From Thermoplasmata archaeon (GTDB taxonomy: Archaea; Thermoplasmatota; Thermoplasmata; Thermoplasmatales; GCA-001856825), in NCBI GenBank assembly GCA_021793855.1, contig JAJYRY010000002.1, positions 1 to 34,646 of the forward strand: a stretch of DNA of 34,646 bases, in the 5' to 3' direction. Position 1 is the first letter of the stretch. Every line of letters begins with the position of its first letter. Of this stretch, positions 1-7,538 are shown one piece after another. The notes beneath the pieces are model-generated. The model made no database searches and was not told where the DNA came from. It was given only the letters and a program-made list of their open reading frames with translations. Both the position numbers and the translations under genes were made by a program.

Positions 1-180
1 GAATCTCATTTCCTATAGTAAGTATACAAGCCCTCATTATCTCGATATATTTAGCAGAAAGATATTGATTTCTGTATTTCGAAACTGCACAGAAGCACGA
101 ATCTTGCTAATTTTGTTTATAGGGTTTCTTTTCCAGTCCACAGCTCGTTTTTCAATACGTCTATTTAGAATTGTTTAAAT

Positions 181-197
181 ACTTTTGAAGTAAAAGT
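181..197. promoter_or_regulatory. Candidate MarR operator
   Basis: Inverted repeat ACTTTT-GAAGT-AAAAGT directly abuts the TATA-like box of the exporter gene. A site here would block TBP/TFB binding. The gene after the exporter encodes a MarR-family regulator, so autoregulation of the pair is a reasonable inference. The arms are AT-rich and only 6 bp, so chance is not excluded. Confidence 0.4.
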
Positions 198-205
198 TTT
201 ATAAC
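197..205 (+). promoter_or_regulatory. TATA-like box of exporter operon
   Basis: TTTTATAAC is centred about 24 nt before the ATG at 225, the spacing expected for a leaderless archaeal transcript. The rest of 1-180 shows no convincing gene. Confidence 0.5.
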
Positions 206-224
206 TAAAATAATTCTCCGAGAG

Positions 225-1946
225 ATGGAATACAAATGGACAGTTTTGGTTAACACAACTCTAGGCGGTTTGATGGGGGCCATAAACATGACTATAGTCC
301 TTATTTCCTTGCCCACTATTTTCAGGGGTTTGAATATAGATCCTACCGCACCCGGAGAGTTCATAATGCTGCTCTGGGTGATGATGGGGTATAGCATCGT
401 TCTTGCGACCTTGCTTGTGACCTTCGGGAGGCTCTCTGACTTATACGGTAGAACAAGATTGTACACACTAGGCTTTGTGATCTTCACCTTTGGATCTATC
501 CTGCTATCAATAATCCCGGACGGATCTGGTAACAACGGTGCAAAAATGTTGATAGGTTTCAGAATGGTGCAGGGTGTTGGCGGTGGACTACTCATGGTCA
601 ACAGTACTGCGCTCATCACCGATTCATTTGGTCCGAACGAAAGGGGCCGCGCCCTAGGAATAAATCAAATATCATTCATTGCAGGTTCACTGATTGGTCT
701 TATAGCTGGAGGGCTGCTAGCTTCAAGCAACTGGCATTTGGTTTTCATTGTCAACATTCCATTTGCAGTAGCAGGGTCATTATGGTCTGTGTTCAAACTC
801 AAAGCGATCCCGAAGAAAGTGAAGGTACCAATGGACATAGCAGGTAACGTTGCCCTTGGCGGTGGACTGGTGCTTATTAGTCTTGGCTTCACCTATGCAC
901 TGGTTCCATATGGAAATTCATCTATGGGTTGGGGAAGCCCCTGGGTCCTCGCATCGTTTGTTGTGGGAGTCGTTCTGCTTGTTACCTTCGTCTTTCTAGA
1001 ATTAAAAGTCAAGCAGCCGTTATTCGATCTGCGTTTATTCGAGATTCGCGCGTTCAGTTACGGAAATTTTGCAAATTTCGTTTCATCTCTAGGAAGGGGA
1101 GCTATCATGTTTCTTGTAATTATTTGGCTCCAAGGAATTTATCTTCCACTTCACGGTTTTTCATACTCCTCCACTCCATTCTGGGCTGGAATCTACATGC
1201 TCCCGTTGATGGTTGGTTTCATAGTCCTGGGACCTATCGGGGGAATTCTCACGGACAAATATGGAGCTCGAGTCTTTGCCACCACAGGTATGATTATTAC
1301 AGCCATTTCGCTGTATCTCTTGACCCTTCTCCCGTACAACTTCAATTTGTGGCAGTTTGAGGGAATTCTTTTGATGAATGGGATTGGAAGTGGGCTATTC
1401 GCAGCCCCGAATACTACAGCAGTCATGAACTCTCTGCCGGAAGAAAGCAGGGGAGCTGGAAGCGGTATGAGAACTACATTCAACAATATAGGTCAGACTA
1501 TAAGCATGGCAATATTCTTTTCAGTCGCCATTTCGATTTTCTCACTGAAACTACCGTCATCCCTGCTTAATACCTCTGTATCAATAGGACTCCCATTACA
1601 GATTGCGGTAGCAATCTCGAAAATTCCTCCATCCGGAGCACTCTTTGCGGCATTCCTGGGAATAAATCCAGCTGCCAGCTTTCCATCTGCAATGTTGAAT
1701 CTGATACCCCCAACTGCATTGAAGTCTCTGATGTCACTGTCATTCTTCCCCAATGCTATTGGCCCATCATTCATGGTAGGTTTGAAGGATTCTCTATACA
1801 TTGCAATTTTGATGACCATAGCTGGCGCAGTACTGTCTGCCCTCAGTGGTGGAAGATATGTACATGGTGAGGGTTACACTAACGGGAAGAAAGTTACAAA
1901 GATCTCCTCTGGAAATCCTGACTCCGGTCAAAGAGGGCAGAAATGA
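225..1946 (+). CDS. MFS drug exporter, DHA2 (EmrB/QacA-like) family
   Basis: Predicted proton-coupled multidrug efflux permease in the cytoplasmic membrane. The 573-residue length and repeated hydrophobic segments fit the 14-helix DHA2 family. Loop 2-3 carries the MFS motif A (GRLSDLYGRTR, about residues 67-77), and helix 5 carries a motif C-like glycine-rich stretch (about residues 140-165). The ATG at 225 is preceded by a TATA-like box at leaderless distance. The stop overlaps the ATG of the downstream MarR regulator (ATGA), so the two form an operon. A regulator-exporter pair of this kind usually answers to small hydrophobic toxins; the substrate cannot be read from the sequence. Confidence 0.9.
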   Translation: MEYKWTVLVNTTLGGLMGAINMTIVLISLPTIFRGLNIDPTAPGEFIMLLWVMMGYSIVLATLLVTFGRLSDLYGRTRLYTLGFVIFTFGSILLSIIPDGSGNNGAKMLIGFRMVQGVGGGLLMVNSTALITDSFGPNERGRALGINQISFIAGSLIGLIAGGLLASSNWHLVFIVNIPFAVAGSLWSVFKLKAIPKKVKVPMDIAGNVALGGGLVLISLGFTYALVPYGNSSMGWGSPWVLASFVVGVVLLVTFVFLELKVKQPLFDLRLFEIRAFSYGNFANFVSSLGRGAIMFLVIIWLQGIYLPLHGFSYSSTPFWAGIYMLPLMVGFIVLGPIGGILTDKYGARVFATTGMIITAISLYLLTLLPYNFNLWQFEGILLMNGIGSGLFAAPNTTAVMNSLPEESRGAGSGMRTTFNNIGQTISMAIFFSVAISIFSLKLPSSLLNTSVSIGLPLQIAVAISKIPPSGALFAAFLGINPAASFPSAMLNLIPPTALKSLMSLSFFPNAIGPSFMVGLKDSLYIAILMTIAGAVLSALSGGRYVHGEGYTNGKKVTKISSGNPDSGQRGQK

Positions 1947-2377
1947 AGAATGAATATGCTCTCATCCTTGACCAGCTTACTTCAATGAGAAAACTGAGAA
2001 AAAAGATATTGGACGACATAAATGCGAATCTGAAAGAAATGAACTCTAGAGATTTCATAGTGTTACACAACATATGCAAGAGCATAAAGGAGCCAACAAT
2101 GAGTGACCTCTCCGAGTCTTCTGGTCTTTCTAATGCACTCATAACTTCGTCCATCGATAGTCTTGAGGGCCTCAAGCTCGTGAAGAGGAAAAGGGGACCA
2201 GACCGGAGAAGCTATGTCTTGAAACTCACAGCTGATGGAATCGCTAAGTGCAAGGAAATGGAGAAATTGAAGTACAGCAGCATCAACTCCATCTTCAGCA
2301 GCATGACTGGTGAAGACATTGCAACCCTCAAAGAGATTCTAAAAAAGTTGAATGAATTGATGGAGAAGTATACTTGA
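1943..2377 (+). CDS. MarR-family transcriptional regulator
   Basis: Protein of 144 residues with the MarR layout: N-terminal helix, winged helix-turn-helix in the middle (recognition region near SGLSNALITSSIDSLEGLKLV, about residues 60-80), a wing containing RKRGPDRRSY, then C-terminal dimerisation helices. MarR proteins bind palindromes as dimers and are released by ligands, typically next to the exporter they control. The start ATG overlaps the exporter stop by 4 nt, so the two are translationally coupled. A candidate operator lies at 181-197. It converges on the esterase gene with only 20 nt between. Confidence 0.88.
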   Translation: MKNEYALILDQLTSMRKLRKKILDDINANLKEMNSRDFIVLHNICKSIKEPTMSDLSESSGLSNALITSSIDSLEGLKLVKRKRGPDRRSYVLKLTADGIAKCKEMEKLKYSSINSIFSSMTGEDIATLKEILKKLNELMEKYT

Positions 2378-2397
2378 CCTCTGGAGAACTCCTTTCA

Positions 2398-3378
2398 TCA
2401 AGATAAAGCGTTTATGAGTGAAGGGATTGACTCCTCGTAGAGATATTCCAGCCCGAAGTGTCCTTCGTCAAATTCTTTGTAATCGTGTTTTACTTTGTGC
2501 TTATTCATTAGTTCACTCATTCCCTTCATTCCAATGTTTATCGAGAATTCGTCTCTGTTACCTACCTGCAGGATCACTTTCTGTTGCCGAAGACTGTCTA
2601 AACGATTTTCAAGATTTCGTAGTGGGTCAAGGAGAAGCCATCTGTTCCAAACGTCCTGTCTGAAGGTATGATATTTTAAGTCGAAAGGCAGGTCGAATCC
2701 AATCTTTGACTTATGGTTCGGGGAATAGAAAGCTGCCATCGCAAGGACATTCATCACACCGAAGTCCAGGTTATCGGGATGAGGCTTTTTATTAAAATAT
2801 TTCAGAAATTCTTGCGGGTTCATTTTTTCGAGTTTTGTGATTCCTGAAGCAAAGTCTCTCACGTAACAATACTCGAATCCTGAATCTCCAGAAACATCCA
2901 CAAATCCACCAAAAACATCAGGATGCTTTGTTGCAAGATTATAAGAACCAAACCCGCCCGATGATTTTCCAAAAAGACCTATCTTCCTGTTTCCATACTT
3001 GCGTTTTATAAGACCCACAACATCATTCACTATGAAGTCCTCATAATTCCCCACGGCTGAGGAATTGACAAACTGATTGCCGTAGTAAGAGGTCATTGTA
3101 TCCGGTAAGAGTATAATGAATGAGCTTGACTTATTCTCTGAAATAGTTTCGAGAGCTCTGAAGAAATCGTGCCCTGTATATGACCGATTCAAGAAGCTAT
3201 TTGAGCTCCCAAAAAATCCCGCAAGACCGATCAATGCAGGAGTAGATTCTTTAACATTTCTTTCGAGCACGATTATCTCCCGCCTTACTGGATCTTTTAA
3301 GATATTGTCTTTAAGGCTTTTCCCCACAATTTCTAACTTCTTTACTTCAAAACGTTTTCTCCCTAAAGTAACGGGCAT
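2398..3378 (-). CDS. Putative esterase, alpha/beta-hydrolase (PF00756-like)
   Basis: Serine hydrolase of 326 residues. The nucleophile elbow is GKSSG with Ser139 as nucleophile; Asp276 (in GNRDEF) and His307 (in DEGHFG) are well placed to complete the triad. The region before the elbow resembles the esterase D/FrsA group, which hydrolyses acyl or thioester bonds. No signal peptide is seen, so it is probably cytoplasmic. It lies downstream of a FAD oxidoreductase on the same strand with a 70-nt gap, which may hold a weak promoter. The natural substrate is unknown. Confidence 0.75.
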   Translation of the reverse strand: MPVTLGRKRFEVKKLEIVGKSLKDNILKDPVRREIIVLERNVKESTPALIGLAGFFGSSNSFLNRSYTGHDFFRALETISENKSSSFIILLPDTMTSYYGNQFVNSSAVGNYEDFIVNDVVGLIKRKYGNRKIGLFGKSSGGFGSYNLATKHPDVFGGFVDVSGDSGFEYCYVRDFASGITKLEKMNPQEFLKYFNKKPHPDNLDFGVMNVLAMAAFYSPNHKSKIGFDLPFDLKYHTFRQDVWNRWLLLDPLRNLENRLDSLRQQKVILQVGNRDEFSINIGMKGMSELMNKHKVKHDYKEFDEGHFGLEYLYEESIPSLINALS

Positions 3379-3448
3379 GATCCACTATCATTCTGGCGTG
3401 AATATCCTTTTCTCACATCGCGTAGGAGGTGAGAGAGATATTCGGCTG

Positions 3449-4711
3449 CTAGATTATTAATTCTTCCTGATCTACGTTCCTATTCGCGACCCCTAGGTCT
3501 GCAACATCGATTTCCACATTCCCGTAAAGTTTCGCCTTTTCTCTTCCGGAGAATAACGCAGAAGCCAATCTACCTGCTGAATCCGCCTTCATTATGCCAC
3601 TTCCACTGCTTCCATTTACAACCGAGAGATTCATGTATTTTTCCAGCACGTATGTTCCATCCATATTGTTCATGGAATAGAAGCCTGCCCAGCTTGCCAG
3701 CATGCGTGCGTCGTGAAAGGCTGGTATGTATTCTCTTAGGACTGTGTGAAGGTTATTAGAATAATATTCTGCATCAGCGATTGGATCCTCTTCAAGACCG
3801 AAAGCTCTTCCTACACCCTCACTGTACGATACCCAGAAAGTCTTTGATTTGGGATCAGGTCTAAGGTCAATGGCGGGACCGGGAAGAATAGTGAATGGAA
3901 AAATGTCTTCGATTCCGGTAACCCTTCTTGAAATCATCTTTGAAATCCCGTCACTTTGCAGTTGAAAGACCTGAACTTTTTTAGGTTGTGTGAAGGCATC
4001 AATTCCCAGCGGGCTAAGAAGATCACTGGTCCAGACATCTGTCGCCAGGAGGAACTGATCCGCCGAGATGTCTCCAGCAGACGTGTACAGTGACTCGACC
4101 ACCTTGTCTTGCCATATGAAAGGCTCACCTGGAAAGTTCAACCTGGATCGTGGGGCTAGATTCAACTTTTCCACCCTCGTGTTGAATTTAAACTCTGCTC
4201 CCAGTTTATTTAACTGCTGGAAGTAATATGAGGCCAAAAGGTCGGGTTCAAGGATCCCACAATTTTCACCCACTAGACCACCAGAAATATTTCTGAGATT
4301 CATTATCTTGCTCGCCTCAGGGTCTGGTTCAACTTGGATACCAAGATCTGCGATTTCTTCTCTAGTGATTATCTTTGACCTTACTCTCTTTAGAATTTTT
4401 TTGACTGCTACCGAATTCAACCTCTCCTCGTCCATCAAGAACAGGTATCCGTTAGAATGCATTCCGAGATTGAACCCTTTGTCTTGTATATCTTTGTAAA
4501 ACGAGATCGAAGATGAAGCAAGCTTATAATTTGTATCTGAAGTGAAGACGTCCCTGAATGCAGCATCACTCTTCGCAGTATTCCCCTGGGCGTAGGTACT
4601 CCATTTGTCAAGAATACAGATTCTCAAGTCGGGGTTGTCCAACTTGATGTGATAAGCAGATGAGAGCCCTGAAATTCCTGCTCCAACAACGACTAGGTCA
4701 TACTTCTCCAT
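3449..4711 (-). CDS. FAD-dependent amine/amino-acid oxidoreductase (DAO family)
   Basis: Protein of 420 residues starting with a dinucleotide-binding fold, VVVGAGISGLSSAYHI (about residues 8-23), and ending with the DAO-family C-terminal FAD motif, here NGSSGSGIMKADSAGRLAS. DAO-fold enzymes oxidise secondary amines or amino acids (sarcosine, glycine, proline, D-amino acids). The substrate here is not identifiable. A TATA-like box at 4733-4743 is 26 nt before the ATG, so it has its own, probably leaderless, promoter. The next gene upstream encodes an imino/amino-acid enzyme, which hints at shared amino-acid catabolism. Confidence 0.8.
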   Translation of the reverse strand: MEKYDLVVVGAGISGLSSAYHIKLDNPDLRICILDKWSTYAQGNTAKSDAAFRDVFTSDTNYKLASSSISFYKDIQDKGFNLGMHSNGYLFLMDEERLNSVAVKKILKRVRSKIITREEIADLGIQVEPDPEASKIMNLRNISGGLVGENCGILEPDLLASYYFQQLNKLGAEFKFNTRVEKLNLAPRSRLNFPGEPFIWQDKVVESLYTSAGDISADQFLLATDVWTSDLLSPLGIDAFTQPKKVQVFQLQSDGISKMISRRVTGIEDIFPFTILPGPAIDLRPDPKSKTFWVSYSEGVGRAFGLEEDPIADAEYYSNNLHTVLREYIPAFHDARMLASWAGFYSMNNMDGTYVLEKYMNLSVVNGSSGSGIMKADSAGRLASALFSGREKAKLYGNVEIDVADLGVANRNVDQEELII

Positions 4712-4732
4712 TTACGAAATGAATTGCAAACG

Positions 4733-4743
4733 TTTATTTAACT
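4733..4743 (-). promoter_or_regulatory. TATA-like box of the FAD oxidoreductase
   Basis: On the minus strand this reads AGTTAAATAAA, centred about 26 nt before the ATG at 4711. This is typical spacing for leaderless archaeal initiation. Confidence 0.5.
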
Positions 4744-4777
4744 CTCAGGCAATTGCTGGACTTCTTGGTTTGTTCCA

Positions 4778-5683
4778 TCATAACAGATCCATATTCTTAA
4801 GAAGGTGATAGGCAGAAGCGATATCTTCCAAGCCAATCCCCATTGTCTTGAATATTGTCTTTTTATTTCCTTTATACTTTTGACTTTCTCCAACTACGTC
4901 TTTGAACTCAACTGTCTTTCCTCCTTCGTTTACAAAGTCAGAAATTTCCGAAGATTCCTTGAACGCCTGTTCAAGATGTTCTACTACCACAATATCCGAG
5001 CTTCTCATCACAGTTTGTGAAACTTCCCTGTGAGATAGTACGTTTGCACCTCCAATGTTCAGGTGATAACTTTCAAGAAACGATAGGTCACTTATTAGTG
5101 GTTCCTTTGAGGAAGTGATACATGAAATAACGTCGGCCCCCTCGAGGACTGATCTCATGTCTTCACTGAAGGAGATATCACAGTGGTACTTTTGTTCCAT
5201 TTTCTTGACAAACTGTTTTCCATGCTCGGGAGTACGTGAATACACTCTTATTAGTGAGGGATCGCCTATCTCTAAGATCCCTTCCAGCTGTGTTTCTGCC
5301 TGAAATCCAGAGCCAATTAATGAAAATACGGAACATTTGCCATGCAAAATATTAGTTCCAAGTGCAGTGACTGCCCCAGTCCTGACTTGCCCAAGCTTAT
5401 TGGCCTCTATTACGGCTATCATTTCGGACGAAACTGAGTCAAATAACAACACCACAAACCTTGCACCCTCCTTTGTAACAACATAAGTCTTGAACCCCGT
5501 AATGTGATATTTGTTCATGTATGCGGGCATAGTACTTAGCACGCTGGATTCAGAAATAGTGCGATTACGAGAGTCAACTCCCGCAGTATTATTGAAGTAT
5601 TCCTTAAAGGCATCATTCACTGCATCTATTGCCATTTTCATACCAAAGTTTGCTTCAACCTCGTGTTCAGTAATATAATACAT
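4778..5683 (-). CDS. Ornithine cyclodeaminase/mu-crystallin family dehydrogenase
   Basis: NAD(P)-dependent amino/imino-acid enzyme. I place the start at the ATG at 5683 (301 residues), because family members begin with a motif like MYYITEHEV followed by a helix. An in-frame ATG at 5722 would add 13 residues that do not look like the family. Visible motifs are LGQVRTGAVTALG (substrate region, family lT-lRTaA pattern) and the Rossmann motif SLIGSGFQAETQ. The family's catalytic Asp (GaD-pgk-E in true cyclodeaminases) is replaced by Asn in GGANVLSHREV. That favours an imine reductase or alanine-dehydrogenase-like activity over ornithine cyclodeamination. The exact substrate is unresolved. Confidence 0.82.
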   Translation of the reverse strand: MYYITEHEVEANFGMKMAIDAVNDAFKEYFNNTAGVDSRNRTISESSVLSTMPAYMNKYHITGFKTYVVTKEGARFVVLLFDSVSSEMIAVIEANKLGQVRTGAVTALGTNILHGKCSVFSLIGSGFQAETQLEGILEIGDPSLIRVYSRTPEHGKQFVKKMEQKYHCDISFSEDMRSVLEGADVISCITSSKEPLISDLSFLESYHLNIGGANVLSHREVSQTVMRSSDIVVVEHLEQAFKESSEISDFVNEGGKTVEFKDVVGESQKYKGNKKTIFKTMGIGLEDIASAYHLLKNMDLL

Positions 5684-5793
5684 CCAGAGCGTAATTCGTA
5701 TTCTCTTGATACAATTTACCATAAAGGCATTTGCAACTTATAGTCGGTGCTATTGGTAATTTGTACTTATTATAAAGACTAAAAATAAGCCAA

Positions 5794-6351
5794 TCAACTT
5801 AAAGTGCCGGTTATGGAGCCAATATATCCATTGTAAGTAATGTCAATCTGCAGACCTGAAAGTTTCACTGGGGCTCCAGTGGAGTGAAAAACTATGTAAA
5901 TTATTGCCTGAGATTGGATGTTCGTTGCACCGTTTGCGGGAATCGCTCCGTTAGAAGACCAAGTGTCTCCGCTGCTCGTGAAAGTGTTCATATAAAGGAC
6001 TGTCCCATCTGGATTTGTAATTGTAACATTTTCAACTGTCCACCCAACACCGGTGGGTTTGTCACTTCCATTTATCATTTGCATGTGAAATTTTGATGGG
6101 TCACTCAGCTTAGAAGGAGTTGCTAAGTTCAACATTAGCGTTGTCGTATTTGTTCCAAAGGATTCTTCTGTTATGCTTCCAATTAATGGTGAGGGAGTCG
6201 TATAGTGTGAGACGAGAATATAAACGGTTGTTGCCAGTATAACTGTGACTGCAACCATGAGTATAGTGGCGATGACTGGAGATACAGCTTCATCTTCCGC
6301 GATTTGAAGTGGCCAAATTTTCTTATGTGTTTTCCTAACGACATCCTTCAT
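5794..6351 (-). CDS. Archaeal type IV pilin-like protein (Pilin_N)
   Basis: Protein of 185 residues with a charged N-terminus followed by the archaeal pilin signature DEAVSPVIATILMVAVTVILA (about residues 20-40) and a secreted, Thr/Asn-rich beta-type domain. Such proteins are processed by a prepilin peptidase just before the hydrophobic segment and assembled into surface pili. No classical Lys/Arg-Gly cleavage site is evident, which is common in this group. A TATA-like box at 6398-6409 lies about 52 nt upstream of the ATG, so this transcript probably has a short leader. No pilus ATPase or platform gene is in the window. Confidence 0.8.
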   Translation of the reverse strand: MKDVVRKTHKKIWPLQIAEDEAVSPVIATILMVAVTVILATTVYILVSHYTTPSPLIGSITEESFGTNTTTLMLNLATPSKLSDPSKFHMQMINGSDKPTGVGWTVENVTITNPDGTVLYMNTFTSSGDTWSSNGAIPANGATNIQSQAIIYIVFHSTGAPVKLSGLQIDITYNGYIGSITGTLS

Positions 6352-6397
6352 TTCTTTTCATCTGGTACTCCAGAAGTGTAAAGAAATGCCTAAATGC

Positions 6398-6409
6398 AAT
6401 ATATATTTT
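6398..6409 (-). promoter_or_regulatory. TATA-like box of the pilin gene
   Basis: AT-rich element (ATATATATTG on the minus strand) about 52 nt before the pilin ATG. It implies a leader of roughly 25 nt if initiation is about 25 nt downstream of the box. Confidence 0.35.
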
Positions 6410-6459
6410 GAGGTCTTCAAGGACTTCGAAAAGTGCGCGAAACATTGATTTTCTAGCAT

Positions 6460-6867
6460 TTATGCGCCCCTGAGTATAGTGAGAGCACGTTCGAGTAATT
6501 CCAGTCTGATTTCAATACATCTTAATTCAGTAGGCCCATCGCAGATCAATTCCAAATCTTTGATTCTTTCCCTTCTGTCTTCGATATGCTTTATGAGTAC
6601 TTTTTTGGCAATCTCTTTGGCCTTTTCAAAATCATCACTGACACGTCCAATGCTTAGATTCTTGAAGTAAAGCATATATGGAAGCCCTGAAATGAAAATG
6701 TTTCGGGCTACTCTATAATAACCCACCGAGGAATGATCAAATTTCACTTTACTGAAGGAGATTAACAGTTTGAGGTTCTCCCTTTTCCTCCCAGCAGCTC
6801 TATTGACTTCAAGGTCATCAAAAAATTTCGCACTTTCAATGATTTTATTTCTGCACTGCTCTTCCAC
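6460..6867 (-). CDS. Hypothetical protein, mostly helical
   Basis: Open frame of 135 residues from a GTG codon. I do not recognise it. The sequence is rich in charged residues and looks alpha-helical, especially the second half (about residues 80-135), where Lys/Glu/Leu repeats suggest a coiled or bundle structure. There is no signal peptide or membrane segment. No clear TATA box or Shine-Dalgarno site precedes the GTG. The frame upstream (6868-7305) is disrupted, so this could be the intact tail of a decayed longer gene instead of a free-standing gene. Confidence 0.4.
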   Translation of the reverse strand: MEEQCRNKIIESAKFFDDLEVNRAAGRKRENLKLLISFSKVKFDHSSVGYYRVARNIFISGLPYMLYFKNLSIGRVSDDFEKAKEIAKKVLIKHIEDRRERIKDLELICDGPTELRCIEIRLELLERALTILRGA

Positions 6868-7158
6868 TTCGAAACCTTCTAATATTATGAATGTTAATAT
6901 CTTCTAAAATATCAATAATGGATAATCTCATAAAACCTGATTTACTGAGACTTTCCAGACACGTGTTCTTATTGAAAGATTTTTTGGGTAAGAACATAAT
7001 AATGAAACGAATTCTGTTAGGCATAGATTCTGAAAGTTCTCCTGATTTTCCTGACAATGATATAAAGGCTTGAACTCGTAATTGTCTTTTACCGTGAACA
7101 TTTGATCATTTGCAGTTTTATTTTCATTGTATACGTCATGAGTTCCATCATTAAAGGC

Positions 7159-7185
7159 AGAGAGAGCCCAAATCGGGCTCTCTCT
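7159..7185. repeat. Perfect 11-bp inverted repeat with 5-nt loop
   Basis: AGAGAGAGCCC at 7159-7169, loop AAATC, then GGGCTCTCTCT at 7175-7185. The arms are exactly complementary and would form a stable stem in RNA or cruciform DNA. No T-run follows on the plus strand, so it is not an obvious terminator. Confidence 0.7.
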
Positions 7186-7282
7186 TCGATGGCCCCTCCG
7201 CTTGAGTGATGAATCAACAGTTCTGCATAGACTGCTGAAAGTATTTGCTGTCTTCCCAATCATTACTCTACTATACGTCATA

Positions 7283-7310
7283 CTCTGGTTGGTCTTTAAT
7301 ACCACCAGAG
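7283..7310. repeat. Imperfect inverted repeat CTCTGGTTGGT / ACCACCAGAG
   Basis: The two arms differ by a single bulged base and enclose a 7-nt loop. It lies about 30 bp upstream of the TATA box of the small membrane peptide gene, so it could be an operator or a terminator of minus-strand transcription. Confidence 0.5.
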
Positions 7311-7340
7311 AGTTAGAATAACTTTCTAACTTCCCGTTAG

Positions 7341-7350
7341 TATAAAAATA
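7341..7350 (+). promoter_or_regulatory. TATA box of small membrane peptide gene
   Basis: TATAAAAATA is the clearest TATA box in the window. Initiation about 25 nt downstream would fall near 7371, giving a leader of about 11 nt that consists mostly of a GGGAG Shine-Dalgarno site. Confidence 0.6.
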
Positions 7351-7381
7351 TCAGACTGTATTTGTAATTCGAGGGAGAGTA

Positions 7382-7483
7382 ATGATTGAAATATTTACTC
7401 TGGCAATCGGACTCGCTTTGAGCGTCTATTTTACGTTGATAAACCCCATTATCGAGGGAGGAGTTGCTGCAGGTGGAGGATAA
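7382..7483 (+). CDS. 33-residue single-span membrane peptide
   Basis: Small frame, ATG to TAA, encoding MIEIFTLAIGLALSVYFTLI followed by NPIIEGGVAAGGG. Residues 3-24 form one hydrophobic helix; the tail is Gly/Ala-rich. The case for a real gene rests on three aligned signals: a strong TATA box (7341-7350), a GGGAG ribosome-binding site at 7373-7377 four bases before the ATG, and a pyrimidine-rich T-tract after the stop (7484-7506). It therefore looks like its own transcription unit. I recognise no family. It could be a subunit or regulator of a membrane complex, or a toxin-like peptide; the sequence does not decide. Confidence 0.6.
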   Translation: MIEIFTLAIGLALSVYFTLINPIIEGGVAAGGG

Positions 7484-7506
7484 GTTCTTCTCTCTTTTTC
7501 ATTTTC
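7484..7506 (+). terminator. T-rich terminator after small membrane peptide gene
   Basis: Pyrimidine-rich run including CTCTCTTTTTCATTTTC immediately after the stop codon. Archaeal RNA polymerase terminates on such oligo-T stretches without needing a hairpin. Confidence 0.45.
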
Positions 7507-7538
7507 TAACTTTTAATATGCGTTGGGATTGTTTGTAG

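Larger units (their letters stand above)
6868..7340. other. Gap with disrupted frames and two hairpins
   Basis: No convincing intact gene. On the minus strand two overlapping frames (about 6928-7305 and 6845-7057) give protein-like text such as RRESPIWALSAFNDG. That wording faintly recalls transposase N-termini, but no catalytic motif or terminal repeats can be shown. Two inverted repeats lie here: a perfect 11-bp stem at 7159-7185 and an imperfect stem at 7283-7310. It is best treated as decayed or regulatory sequence. Confidence 0.3.

Noticed and set aside
929..1360. 143-residue frame within the exporter gene
   Set aside because: Same-strand overlap with a well-supported membrane protein; rich in Arg/Ser/His with no domain pattern.
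6928..7305. Minus-strand 125-residue frame with transposase-like wording (RRESPIWALSAF)
   Set aside because: No catalytic motif, no terminal inverted repeats or target duplication, and the frame breaks where similarity would have to continue. Kept only as a description of the gap.
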